Positions 22,034 to 30,336 of a DNA stretch of 33,913 nucleotides are shown piece after piece; the first letter of the stretch is position 1, and the number at the start of each line of letters is the position of its first letter. The translations under genes and the position numbers were made by a program. The notes beneath the pieces are model-generated. The model had not been told where the DNA came from. It did no database searches and worked only from the letters and a program-made list of their open reading frames with translations. Origin of the DNA: Halorubrum sp. CSM-61 (GTDB taxonomy: Archaea; Halobacteriota; Halobacteria; Halobacteriales; Haloferacaceae); assembly GCF_003781945.1 (NCBI RefSeq), contig NZ_RJJW01000005.1:18381-52293 (forward strand), given 5' to 3'.

Positions 22034-22405
22034 ATGAGCCTCATCGGATCGGCGATCACGTTCGCCATCGGCCTGCTCGTCGGCGGGCTGGCCATCTTCA
22101 TCGCCGCCGCGGTCGTCACCGGCACGCGCGACTACAGCCACGCCGTGTTCACGGCGCTCATCGGAGCGATCGTCTGGGGACTCACGGCCTTCTTCCTCTC
22201 GTGGGTCCCGCTGATCGGCGACTTCCTCCCGCTTCTCGCGTGGGTCTGGGTCATCCGAGCGCGCTACGGGACCTCGTGGGTCCACGCCGGGATCGTCGGG
22301 TTCGTCGCCTGGGCGTCGGCGGTGCTGGTGCTGGCGGTGCTCCCGTTCGCGGGCGTCACCGACGCGGTCGGGGTCCCCTTCGTCCGGACGCTCGGCGCGA
22401 TCTGA
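22034..22405 (+). CDS. Multi-helix membrane protein, 123 aa
   Basis: Starting at the ATG at 22034, the protein is almost entirely hydrophobic and probably has four membrane helices. These are at about residues 3-28 (IGSAITFAIGLLVGGLAIFI), 38-57, 62-78 (LIGDFLPLLAWVWVI) and 86-110. The amphipathic loop RARYGTSWVHA lies between the third and fourth. The open frame extends 30 codons upstream but encodes a polar segment overlapping the divergent helicase promoter, so the inner ATG is preferred. It resembles conserved haloarchaeal membrane proteins of unknown function, and no pathway can be assigned from the neighbours. Confidence 0.75.
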   Translation: MSLIGSAITFAIGLLVGGLAIFIAAAVVTGTRDYSHAVFTALIGAIVWGLTAFFLSWVPLIGDFLPLLAWVWVIRARYGTSWVHAGIVGFVAWASAVLVLAVLPFAGVTDAVGVPFVRTLGAI

Positions 22406-22452
22406 TCGGAGAAACAATTATACCGCCGTATCGAGTCAGCCGAGGGAGGGGA

Positions 22453-23256
22453 ATGCGCTACGTGGAGTCGATTCGGGATCCGCGGTACACGGGGGACAAC
22501 CGGTGTCTCCCGTGTACGATCGTCAACGCCGCGATCGCGATCGCGCTGGCGGCGATCGCCGCAGTCGAATCGCTCTACCTCGCGTGTGCGGTACTGGGCG
22601 TCGCGGCGGCCGCGATCGGATTGCGCGGGTATCTCGTCCCCGGCACGCCGACGCTGACCGAACGGTATCTGCCGGCGCGCGTGCTCCGCTGGTTCGACAA
22701 GGGACCGACCCCGCCGGAGAGCGCGAGCGGACCCGACGACGACGCGGGCGACCTCGACACCGAGCGGATCCTCCTGTCCGAAGGCGTGCTGCGAGTCTGC
22801 GACGACGGCGACGACCTGTGTCTCACCGATCGGGCCCGAGAGCGCTGGAACGCAGAGATCGAGTCGTACGACGGCGTCACGGCGGCTACCCTCTCTGCCT
22901 TGTCGCCCGCCGTCGAGAGGAGCAGTTCGGTTGAGATGACCACCGATCAGGCCGGCGTGGAGCTCTCGTGTGACGGGCGGTGGATCGGCCGGTGGCCCTC
23001 GGAGGCCGCGATGCGCGCCGACGCGACGGGGGCGGCCGTGCTCGACGCACACCTCCCGTGGTGGGGGGAGTCCACCGCGAAAGAGCGTTCTCAGCTCCTC
23101 ACCGGACTCCGGTTGTTCGTTCCGAAGTGCCCGACCACCGGGAGCGCGGTGTCGATGTCCGAAAACGCGGTGCCGTCGTGTTGCTCCTCACAGCAGGTCG
23201 TCGCGCTCACCTGTGCCGACGGCGAGACGATCTTCGAACAGACGATAGAGGGGTGA
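22453..23256 (+). CDS. Haloarchaeal protein with N-terminal membrane segments, 267 aa
   Basis: The protein begins MRYVESIRDPRYTGDNRCLP, with a Cys pair (CLPC) just before two membrane helices at about residues 23-60. A long cytosolic part follows, containing LLSEGVLRVCDDGDDLCLTD and RARERWNAEI. Its last 40 residues are Cys-rich (FVPKCPTT...SCCSSQQVVALTCADG). The CLPC motif and paired C-terminal cysteines suggest metal binding or disulfides, but no enzyme family is evident. A TATA-like AATTATA lies about 30 nt upstream of the ATG. It looks like a protein conserved among haloarchaea, but its role is unknown to me. Confidence 0.75.
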   Translation: MRYVESIRDPRYTGDNRCLPCTIVNAAIAIALAAIAAVESLYLACAVLGVAAAAIGLRGYLVPGTPTLTERYLPARVLRWFDKGPTPPESASGPDDDAGDLDTERILLSEGVLRVCDDGDDLCLTDRARERWNAEIESYDGVTAATLSALSPAVERSSSVEMTTDQAGVELSCDGRWIGRWPSEAAMRADATGAAVLDAHLPWWGESTAKERSQLLTGLRLFVPKCPTTGSAVSMSENAVPSCCSSQQVVALTCADGETIFEQTIEG

Positions 23257-23357
23257 GCCGCTCTCCGAGCGGGAGAGACGGCGCGGGCGGTCAGACGTTC
23301 TCCTCGGGGGACACGTCTCCAAAATTCCTTATAGTTGTTACCCCGAGTTGATACGTA

Positions 23358-23798
23358 ATGGACCCCGAGTCATCGGAAGCGGTCATCCTGCTGGTAGAGG
23401 ACAATCCGGGCGACGTTCGCCTCATCGAGGAGGCCTTCTCCGATGGCAACATCGCGAACGAACTCCACACGATCACCAATGGTCAGGCAGCGCTCGACTT
23501 CATTTACCGACGCGGCGAGTACGCGGACGCGCCCCGACCGGACGTCATCTTACTCGATCTGAAACTCCCGAGAGTGGACGGTGAAGACGTGCTACACGAG
23601 ATCAAACACCACCCCGAATTGGAGGACACCCCGGTGGTCGTCCTGACCGGAATGAACGAGGACCTCATCGAGTCCTATAACCTCGATCACGACGCGGACG
23701 AAGACGCGGTCCTCAAGAAACCGATCGACCCCCTCGAGTTCCTCGACGTGGTTCGTTCGTTCGAGGGGTTCGAGTTGGCAGTGCTACGAGCAGAGTGA
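23358..23798 (+). CDS. Single-domain response regulator (CheY-like receiver)
   Basis: Receiver domains take a phosphate from a histidine kinase on a conserved Asp. This 146-residue protein is a receiver alone, with no output domain. The acidic pair is E14-D15 (LLVEDNPGD), the phospho-acceptor D67 in VILLDLKLPRVDG, the switch Thr T97 in VVVLTGMNE, and the conserved Lys in VLKKPIDP. The NPGD and YRRGEYADAPRPD features match the Rcp1-like group found with phytochrome-type or PAS kinases in haloarchaea. No kinase lies nearby, so the partner is unlinked. An AT-rich TTATAG about 25-30 nt upstream is a likely promoter. Confidence 0.94.
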   Translation: MDPESSEAVILLVEDNPGDVRLIEEAFSDGNIANELHTITNGQAALDFIYRRGEYADAPRPDVILLDLKLPRVDGEDVLHEIKHHPELEDTPVVVLTGMNEDLIESYNLDHDADEDAVLKKPIDPLEFLDVVRSFEGFELAVLRAE

Positions 23799-23908
23799 TA
23801 GGGACGGCCTCCCGGATGCTCGATCACGGATGACTCGATCACTCGTACTGAGCGACTGCGGACGGAAGCCCCGACTACGGTGGGTTTCGACGGGCTCGGT
23901 GAGCTCGT

Positions 23909-24358
23909 CTACTCCGAGACCGTCGTCTTCACGATGCTCACCGGCGCGGTCGACTGCCGCGAGACGCGCTCGGTGACGGATCCGAGCATCCGGCGGTAGT
24001 TCCCGGAGCGGGTCTTCGACCCCATCACCGTCAGGTCGATGTCCTCCTCGTCGATGTACTGGAGAATTTCCTCGTGGGGGACCCCGTACGTCAGTCCGGT
24101 CACGGCGTCGACGCCCGCGTCGGCAGCGTGCGCGGCCACCTCCTCGAGCGCCTCGCGGCCGCGCTCCTCGAGCGTCTCGGATGCGCCCTCCGAGCCGTCG
24201 ACGAACTCGTCGCCGGAGTACGCGTTGACCACGTCGCTGTCGACGACGTAGAGCACGTGGAGGGTCGCGCCGTAGCGCTCGGCGGCGTCGACCGCGTGGT
24301 CGATCGCGCGGTCGACGCCCTTGCTACCGTCCGTGGGGAGCAGTATCCGGTCGTACAT
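23909..24358 (-). CDS. Universal stress protein (UspA family)
   Basis: UspA proteins are small nucleotide-binding-fold proteins tied to stress survival. The 149-residue protein begins MYDRILLPTDGSKGVDRAID, the typical first strand and loop. It continues TLHVLYVVDSDV, EEILQYIDEEDIDLTVMGSK, and a C-terminal GNYRRMLGSVTERVSRQSTAPVSIVK that resembles the ATP-binding glycine motif of the family. I chose the ATG at 24358; the much longer open frame upstream is antisense to the amidohydrolase gene and lacks protein character. TTTATT lies 25-30 nt before the ATG. It is divergent from the amidohydrolase gene. Confidence 0.94.
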   Translation of the reverse strand: MYDRILLPTDGSKGVDRAIDHAVDAAERYGATLHVLYVVDSDVVNAYSGDEFVDGSEGASETLEERGREALEEVAAHAADAGVDAVTGLTYGVPHEEILQYIDEEDIDLTVMGSKTRSGNYRRMLGSVTERVSRQSTAPVSIVKTTVSE

Positions 24359-24439
24359 ACGCGGAAATTTCTCCCGCCACCGAATAAATCGGTCGCCGTT
24401 TCCCGAACGCTTACCACGCTGCCACCCCCGGAATCGGCC

Positions 24440-26014
24440 ATGACCGACGCCGCGGATCGCCTGTTCGTGAACGGGGAGGTACACACGCTCGCGACCCCCG
24501 ACGAGACCCGCGAGGCCGTCGCCGTGCGGGACGGCCGAGTCGTCCGGCTCGGCCGGAGCCACGAGGTTCGGTTCCTCGAGGGCGTCGACACCGAGGTGAT
24601 CGACCTCGACGGGCGCGTGCTCATCCCCGGATTCGTCGACGCGCACACCCACCTGACGACGGTCGGGCGCTACCTCGTCCACGCCGACCTCTCGGTCGCC
24701 GACTCGCCCGACGAGGCGGTCGATCTGCTGGTGGAGCGGGCGGCAGAGATCGAAGGGGAAGACAACGACCCCGCGACCGACTGGGTGCTCGGCTACGGCT
24801 ACGACGAATCGGCGTGGGACGAGGACCGCTACCTGACCCGCGCGGACCTCGACCGCGTCTCGACGGAGCGCCCGGTCGCGGCGTTCCGCGAGGACATGCA
24901 CGTCGCCGCGGTCAACGGGGTCGTCCTCGATCGGTTCTCGGACGAATTGGCGGACGTCCCCGACGAGACGGTGCCGACCGACGACGCCGGCGAGCCGACG
25001 GGGGTCCTCTTGGAGAGCGCGATCGACCCGGTCTACGAGGCGGTCGAGCCGGGCCCGGAAGCGACCCGCCGGATCGTGGCGGCCGCGCTCGACGACTGCG
25101 CCGCGAAGGGGATCACGGGCTTTCACGACATGGTCCGGAACTCCCACGCCCCGCGCGTCTACCGCGATATGGACGCCGACGGCGAACTGACCGCGCGCGT
25201 CCGGATCAACTACTGGAGCGACCACCTCGACGCGCTGCGCGAGGTCGGCCTGTCCACGAACGCCGGCGGCGACGTGGTGCAGACGGGCGCGATCAAGTCG
25301 TACACCGACGGGAGCTTCGGCGGGCGGACCGCGCGGCTCTCCGAACCGTACGCGGACGACCCGGAGGAAACGGGCCAGTGGGTCGTCGGCCCGGAGGAGC
25401 TGACGGCGACCGTCGCGGACGCGACCGCGGCGGGCTACCAGTTCACCGCGCACGCCATCGGCGACGAGGCGGTCGACGCCGTCCTCGACGCCTACGAGGC
25501 GGCCTCCGAGACCGATCCCGGCGAGGCGCGCCACCGGATCGAACACGTCGAACTCGCCGACGATGGCGCGATCGAGCGGCTCGCGGAGACGGGCGTCGTC
25601 GCCAGCGTCCAGCCGAACTTCCTCAAGTGGGCGGGCGACGACGGGCTCTACGAGGCGCGTCTCGGACCGGAACGCACCGCCGCGACGAACCGCTACCGCG
25701 ACATGCTCGACGCCGGCGTCCAGCTCGCGTTCGGCTCCGACGGGATGCCGATGGACCCCGTACTCGGCGTGCACCACGCCGTCAACGCCCCGGCCGAGGC
25801 ACAACGGCTCGCGGTGACCGAGGCCCTGCGCGCGTACACCCGCGGCGCGGCGTACGCGGGCTTCGACGAGGACCGGTTCGGCACGGTCGAGCCCGGAAAG
25901 CGCGCCGACTTCGCCGTCCTCGACGCGTCGCCGTGGGAGGAGCCGGGGGCGATCCGAGAGATCGACGTCGCGATGACGGTCGTCGACGGCGACGTGGTGT
26001 ACGACGGGCGGTGA
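24440..26014 (+). CDS. Amidohydrolase (YtcJ-like, amidohydrolase family 3)
   Basis: This family hydrolyses C-N bonds in a metal-dependent TIM barrel; the substrate here is unknown. The 524-residue protein begins with the small beta-sandwich (LFVNGEVHTLATPDETREAVAV). It then shows the HxH metal motif in PGFVDAHTHLTTVG, DWVLGYGYDESAWDEDR typical of YtcJ-like proteins, and TGFHDMVRN. Further on come IKSYTDGSFGGRTARL, AHAIGDEAVD, HRIEHVEL, and FGSDGMPMDP with the terminal metal-site Asp. The C-terminus returns to the sandwich (EPGKRADFAVLDASPWE). Length and motif order are complete. The ATG at 24440 was chosen because the upstream extension runs antisense into the UspA gene. Confidence 0.93.
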   Translation: MTDAADRLFVNGEVHTLATPDETREAVAVRDGRVVRLGRSHEVRFLEGVDTEVIDLDGRVLIPGFVDAHTHLTTVGRYLVHADLSVADSPDEAVDLLVERAAEIEGEDNDPATDWVLGYGYDESAWDEDRYLTRADLDRVSTERPVAAFREDMHVAAVNGVVLDRFSDELADVPDETVPTDDAGEPTGVLLESAIDPVYEAVEPGPEATRRIVAAALDDCAAKGITGFHDMVRNSHAPRVYRDMDADGELTARVRINYWSDHLDALREVGLSTNAGGDVVQTGAIKSYTDGSFGGRTARLSEPYADDPEETGQWVVGPEELTATVADATAAGYQFTAHAIGDEAVDAVLDAYEAASETDPGEARHRIEHVELADDGAIERLAETGVVASVQPNFLKWAGDDGLYEARLGPERTAATNRYRDMLDAGVQLAFGSDGMPMDPVLGVHHAVNAPAEAQRLAVTEALRAYTRGAAYAGFDEDRFGTVEPGKRADFAVLDASPWEEPGAIREIDVAMTVVDGDVVYDGR

Positions 26015-26103
26015 GCGCGGTCGTCGATCGACACCCGTCCCGGAACCCCGCAAGCGCTGCCAGAAGACGGTAGTTATTAATCGTGTAGGTCCTACGCGGA
26101 GGC

Positions 26104-26355
26104 ATGGCCGAGATCGCCATCGAGTACGCCGCCGGCAGTCGCCTCCGGTCCGAGGCCGAGACCGCACGACGTCTGATCGACTCCTACCTCGGCGACCGCC
26201 CCGACGTCGACGGAGTCACCCTCGCTCCCTCCAGCGAGTCCGTGTTCTGCGTCAGCGTCGAGGGCGACCGCATCTGGTGTACGGACCCTCGCGAGTGGAT
26301 CGACGCCGTAGCGGCGGTGACCGCGGTGCGACGGCGGCTCTCCGAGGTGTCCTGA
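26104..26355 (+). CDS. Small SelW-like (Rdx family) protein without a CxxC
   Basis: The 83-residue protein begins MAEIAIEYAAGSRLRSEAET, then ARRLIDSYLGDRPDVDGVTL and SSESVFCVSVEGDRIWC. This follows the Rdx/SelW plan: strand, redox loop, helix, then a strand with GV and a hydrophobic pair ending in a W or F. Typical members have CxxC (or CxxU) where this protein reads AAGS, so the redox site appears absent. Two cysteines occur later (VFCVS and IWCTD). A TATA-like TTATTAAT lies about 25-30 nt upstream and GGAGG just before the ATG. The family link is a pattern judgement and could be wrong. Confidence 0.6.
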   Translation: MAEIAIEYAAGSRLRSEAETARRLIDSYLGDRPDVDGVTLAPSSESVFCVSVEGDRIWCTDPREWIDAVAAVTAVRRRLSEVS

Positions 26356-26441
26356 TCGGCCGCTCCGGGAGTCGGGACCGGGACCGGCGATCCGCGCCGC
26401 GGGTGCGAATTTTTATTCGGGCGGTCGCCGTTGCCCCCGCC

Positions 26442-28679
26442 ATGACCGAGACGGAGGGTCGGTGCGAGTACGTTCACGAGGACGCCGATGCGGCGCCGGC
26501 CGGCTGGGAGTGTCCCCACCCGACGGACGGCGGCGATCGGTGCGCGTTCCATCGGCCCGCGGGCGATCCGAGTCCGGAGGCGGTCACCGCGGCGTTCGAG
26601 GCGGCGGTCGCGGCCGGGGAGTCGGACCCGCGCCGGCGCCGCTTTCACGGCGCGACGATCGAGCGGCTCTCGCTTCCGGCGGGGACGTTGCTCGCCGCCG
26701 ATCGGTCTCACGCCATCGATCTCGCGGACGCGAAAGTCGGGGAGGTGGCGATCGGCGGCGCGACCGTCGGTAGCGATCTCCGGTTCGACGGTGCGACCGT
26801 CGACGGCGACTTCGAGGCGGCCGGGCTAACGTGTCTCGGCGACCTCCGCTGTCAGGCACTCCGGGCGGCGAGCGTCGACCTCGTTGAGGCGAGCGTCGAC
26901 GGCGTCGCGGACTTCGCGTTCGCGACGGTCGACGGCTCGTTCAGCGTTACGAGGGCGGACCTGGGTCGATTGGCACTCAGCGACGCCGAAATCGACGACA
27001 TGGTGAGCGCGAACCTCGTCCGGGTCGACGAGCGGACCGAACTGAACAGCGTCGCGGTCGGCGGCTCCGTCCTCGCGGCCGACGCGACTTTCGAGGGGGA
27101 GGTCCGCGCGATGGGGACGTCGGTCGACGGCGCGCTCGCGTTCACCGGCAGCACCTTCGGCGACGGGTTCAACGGGAACGACGCGAGCGCGGCCCACGGG
27201 ATGACCGTCGACGGTCCGGTCGTCTTCAAGGGCGTCACGGTCAACGGCTCGACGGACTTCCGGTACGCGACGTTCGGCGCGCCGGTCCAGTTCCACCCGG
27301 AGCAGCACAGCACCGAGACGCGGTTCGACGGCGCCGTCGACTTCGAGCGAGCGACGTTCGAGGCCGGGTTCGACTTCCGCGAGGCCGTCTTCGACGGACG
27401 GCTCTACGTCGCGGACGCGACGGTGTCCGGGAGCGGACGGCTCGACGGCGCCGAGCTCGCGCGCGGGGCGACCCTCGACCGGACGGAGACGAGCGCACCC
27501 CTCTCCGCGACCGCGACCCGGATCGGCGGTCCGCTCTCAATGGTCGACTGCGAGTTCGACGGCGCGGTCTCGATCGACGGCGCCGTCGTCGACGGCGAGA
27601 TCGACTGTAACGGCGGGGAGCGAGCCCGGGCGACGCGGTTCGGAGCGGAGCTGACGCTGGCCGGGACGGAGTGCCGGTCCGGCGTCGACCTCCGGTGGGT
27701 CGCGTGTGAGGGGCCGGTCGCCTTTCACGACCCGGAGACGGCGAGCCGGACCACGTTCGGCGACACCGTCGACGCGACCGGCGCACGCCTCGACGAGGGG
27801 ATCGACGCCCGATCCGTTCGGTTCGACCACCTCGCCGGGTTCGAAAACGTCCGGGCCGGCGGCGACGTTCGCCTCGACGAGAGCGAGGTCGGTCGCCTTC
27901 GCAGCGACGTCGCTCCGGTCGGATCGGGCGACCGGCCGACCGTGACGGCGCGACGGGCGTCGGTCGACGAGGGCCGGATCGCCCACCCCGGCGACGGAAC
28001 GGTGACGTACGACTTCGCGGACGCCCGGATCGGTCGCGTCCGGGTCGGCGCGGACGACGGGCCGGTGGAGCCGCTCGCCGCGGTTCGGTTCCTCGGAACC
28101 GAGTTCGACGGGTTCCGGTTCAGCCCCCACCACGGCCTGCTCGAATCGACCGGCTGGCGGCTCCACGACCCCGAGGGCACCGCCGACCTCCCGGAGTCCG
28201 ATCCCGGTCCGAGACGACTGGAGGCGACCTACCAACAGGCGAAGACGGGGGCCAACGCCGTCGGGGACGCGACCGCGGCCGCGGAGTTCTTCAGGCGCGA
28301 GATGCGGTACCGCCGCGCCGGCCACGCCGCGGCGGTCCGGACGAAGCGAGGCGCGGGCCGGGCCCTCGCCGCGTACGACTGGCTCGCGAACGCCGTCCTG
28401 GACGCGACCGCGGGGTACGGCGAGCGACCGGGCTGGACCATGCTGTCGTCGCTCGCCGTCGTCGTGGCCTTCGCCGGCGGGTACGCCGCGCTGGGGGTCC
28501 CGGCCGAGGTGCCGGGCGAGCTGCTGCTGTTCAGCTTCCAGAGCTTCATCACGTTTATCGTCGGCCCGGCGCCGGCGGAGTCGTTCTCGGTCCGGCTCCT
28601 CAGCTCCGCACAGGGGTTCCTCGGGGCGTTCCTCGTGGCGCTGTTCGTGTTCGCACTGACGCGGTCGGTCGACCGCTGA
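26442..28679 (+). CDS. Pentapeptide-repeat membrane protein with a channel-like C-terminus
   Basis: The 745-residue protein has three parts. The first 40 residues carry CEYVHED, WECPHP and RCAFH, a possible small zinc site. Residues from about 70 to 600 are a long run of loose pentapeptide-type repeats (A/D-x-F/V-x-G, such as FDGATVDGDFEAAGL), predicted to form a right-handed beta-helix. The C-terminus has two membrane helices at about 664-686 and 719-743 flanking SFQSFITFIVGP, placed like the pore loop of two-helix potassium channels. The usual TVGYG filter is not present. A TATA-like TTTTTATT lies about 25-32 nt before the ATG. Ion conduction is not established. Confidence 0.85.
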   Translation: MTETEGRCEYVHEDADAAPAGWECPHPTDGGDRCAFHRPAGDPSPEAVTAAFEAAVAAGESDPRRRRFHGATIERLSLPAGTLLAADRSHAIDLADAKVGEVAIGGATVGSDLRFDGATVDGDFEAAGLTCLGDLRCQALRAASVDLVEASVDGVADFAFATVDGSFSVTRADLGRLALSDAEIDDMVSANLVRVDERTELNSVAVGGSVLAADATFEGEVRAMGTSVDGALAFTGSTFGDGFNGNDASAAHGMTVDGPVVFKGVTVNGSTDFRYATFGAPVQFHPEQHSTETRFDGAVDFERATFEAGFDFREAVFDGRLYVADATVSGSGRLDGAELARGATLDRTETSAPLSATATRIGGPLSMVDCEFDGAVSIDGAVVDGEIDCNGGERARATRFGAELTLAGTECRSGVDLRWVACEGPVAFHDPETASRTTFGDTVDATGARLDEGIDARSVRFDHLAGFENVRAGGDVRLDESEVGRLRSDVAPVGSGDRPTVTARRASVDEGRIAHPGDGTVTYDFADARIGRVRVGADDGPVEPLAAVRFLGTEFDGFRFSPHHGLLESTGWRLHDPEGTADLPESDPGPRRLEATYQQAKTGANAVGDATAAAEFFRREMRYRRAGHAAAVRTKRGAGRALAAYDWLANAVLDATAGYGERPGWTMLSSLAVVVAFAGGYAALGVPAEVPGELLLFSFQSFITFIVGPAPAESFSVRLLSSAQGFLGAFLVALFVFALTRSVDR

Positions 28680-28743
28680 CGCCGCGCGTCGTCTGCCGGG
28701 GAGGAGGGGGCCGGCGGCAACCTCGCCGCGTCCGGCCGCGGAC

Positions 28744-29577
28744 CTACCGCCCGCCCTCGCGGGCGAAGACGAACTCCCGGAGGAGCTTGCCCGCCAGCGC
28801 CGCGGCCTGCCCGTCGTCGCGGTCGTTCACCTCGACGACGTCGAACCCGTCCGCCGCGGGCGCGACCGCGCGGACGAGGTCGCGGACCTCGCGCGGATCG
28901 AGCCCGAACGGCTCTTTCGTCCCGGTCCCGGGAGCGAAGCCGGGATCGACTCCGTCGATGTCGACCGAGCAGTACACCGACTCGCCGGCGAACGCGTCCC
29001 CGTCCTCTCCGCCGAAGTCGTCGATCCACTCGCGGGCGTCCTCGGGCGGCACGACGGTCACGTCGGCGTCGGCGGCGCGGTCCCACTCGGTCTCGGAGCC
29101 GGTGCGCGCGCCGACGATCACGGCGCGGTCGACGCCGAGGTCGTCGAGGGCGCGTCGGGTGACGCAGGCGTGGCTCAGCGGGTTCCCGTCGTAGGCGTCG
29201 CGTAAGTCGAGGTGGGCGTCGCAGACGACGAGCGCGTCGGGCTCGACCGCCTCGACGCCGGCGTGCGTGACGGTGTGTTCGCCGCCGAGAGTCAGGGGAA
29301 CGGCGTCGTCGTAGGTGACGCTCCGCAGTTCGGCGGCGAGGTGGTCGAGGTACGCTTCCACGTCGTCCCACGGACGCACGTCGCCGGCGTCGGCGACGCC
29401 GAGCGCGGAGAAGTCGCTGTCGGTCCTGCGGTCGTAGTCGTCGAAGGTCTCGGCGAAACGCCGGATCCGGTCCGGTCCGAACCGGGTGCCCGGCTGAAAC
29501 GTGGTCGTGGCGTCTAAGGGAGCGCCGACGACCACGTACGAAGCAGCCTCGCGGTCGGTCGTCGCTCCCGGAAACAT
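28744..29577 (-). CDS. speB: Agmatinase/ureohydrolase
   Basis: Ureohydrolases remove urea from guanidino compounds with two manganese ions. The 277-residue protein contains the metal motifs GGEHTVTHAG, CDAHLDLRDAY and SVDIDGVDPGFAPGTGT, with a substrate-region TFQPGTRFGPDRIR near the N-terminus. It begins 6 bp downstream of the aIF5A stop on the same strand. In Haloferax a similar pair has been linked to aIF5A modification: agmatine is attached to the hypusine Lys and the ureohydrolase then removes urea. The same role is likely here, but plain agmatinase activity in polyamine metabolism cannot be excluded. Confidence 0.93.
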   Translation of the reverse strand: MFPGATTDREAASYVVVGAPLDATTTFQPGTRFGPDRIRRFAETFDDYDRRTDSDFSALGVADAGDVRPWDDVEAYLDHLAAELRSVTYDDAVPLTLGGEHTVTHAGVEAVEPDALVVCDAHLDLRDAYDGNPLSHACVTRRALDDLGVDRAVIVGARTGSETEWDRAADADVTVVPPEDAREWIDDFGGEDGDAFAGESVYCSVDIDGVDPGFAPGTGTKEPFGLDPREVRDLVRAVAPAADGFDVVEVNDRDDGQAAALAGKLLREFVFAREGGR

Positions 29578-29583
29578 CGCCGA

Positions 29584-29961
29584 CTACCCGATGATCTTCC
29601 GTTGGCCCTCGTAATCGAGGTACTCGATGTTATCGTCCGAGGTGAACTCCTCGCCCTCGGGGATGCGCATCGTGAACGTGTCGTAGGTGTCTAAGTCCAT
29701 CACCTGGACTTCGTCGTCGTTGACGTTGACGACCTGGCCCTGCTTGCGCTCGATGATCGGGACCCAGACCTTCGCGTCGACCGGCTGCGAGAGCGAGCGC
29801 TTCTTGTCGTCGAAGACCCCCTTGCCCTCGACGCGCGCCTTCGCGCTCCCGTGTTTCCCGGGTTTGGCTGTGCTGTAGTGATTGATCTTGCAGGGCGCGC
29901 TGTCCATCATGACGTAGCTGCCCTCCTGCAGTTCGCGAACCTGCTTCTGCTCTCGCGGCAT
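29584..29961 (-). CDS. eif5A: Translation factor aIF5A
   Basis: aIF5A binds the ribosomal E site and helps peptide-bond formation on difficult sequences. The 125-residue protein starts [20 protein letters not shown]. It has the hypusine loop [17 protein letters not shown] with the modified Lys at K36, followed by the C-terminal OB-fold ([35 protein letters not shown]). The ATG at 29961 fits the family; the open frame further upstream encodes Arg-rich noise. The promoter and downstream agmatinase suggest a two-gene transcript. No deoxyhypusine synthase gene is in the window. Confidence 0.97.
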   Translation of the reverse strand: MPREQKQVRELQEGSYVMMDSAPCKINHYSTAKPGKHGSAKARVEGKGVFDDKKRSLSQPVDAKVWVPIIERKQGQVVNVNDDEVQVMDLDTYDTFTMRIPEGEEFTSDDNIEYLDYEGQRKIIG

Positions 29962-29983
29962 AAGCGGTACTTCCGGAGGGGCG

Positions 29984-29994
29984 GGTATAAACGG
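29984..29994 (-). promoter_or_regulatory. TATA box of the aIF5A-agmatinase pair
   Basis: CCGTTTATACC on the minus strand is centred about 28 nt before the aIF5A ATG at 29961. This is a strong archaeal TATA match at the spacing of a leaderless transcript. Confidence 0.65.
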
Positions 29995-30062
29995 TTTGGA
30001 ACGCCGTCGCGGGGGATCGGCGGTCCGAGATCGGAGGTGGGAGCTCCGGATGGACGAGCCGG

Positions 30063-30335
30063 TCAGGGGTCCATCTCGTCGACGTACTCCTCCTCGTCGG
30101 CGTCGCCGTCCGGCGGGACGAACTGCCCGGTGAGGAGGTAGCTGGCGACGAAGAGGCCGAGGAACCCGACGCCGACCGCCGCGGTCGTCCGGACGACGAA
30201 GGGAAAGTCGATCCACCAGAGCGCGCGGTCGGCGATCATCATCGCCACGACCGCGACGAAAAGCGCCTTCTGCTCGTCGGTCGGGTCGCGGACGAACCCG
30301 ACCACGTCCTCCTTGATGTCGCTGAAAAAGCCCAT
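30063..30335 (-). CDS. Small membrane protein downstream of the aminotransferase, 90 aa
   Basis: The protein begins [20 protein letters not shown], has two hydrophobic segments at about residues 24-40 and 47-67, and ends in an acidic tail ([15 protein letters not shown]). I chose the ATG at 30335 because GGAGGT lies 7 nt upstream, while the GTG at 30344 would place the ribosome-binding site on top of the start. It begins 1 bp after the aminotransferase stop, so the two genes are almost certainly cotranscribed. Its function and family are unknown to me. Confidence 0.75.
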   Translation of the reverse strand: MGFFSDIKEDVVGFVRDPTDEQKALFVAVVAMMIADRALWWIDFPFVVRTTAAVGVGFLGLFVASYLLTGQFVPPDGDADEEEYVDEMDP

Positions 30336-30336
30336 T

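Noticed and set aside
23909-26167. A 752-codon minus-strand frame ending in the UspA protein
   Set aside because: Only the last 149 codons are UspA. The remainder is antisense to the amidohydrolase gene and has no protein character.
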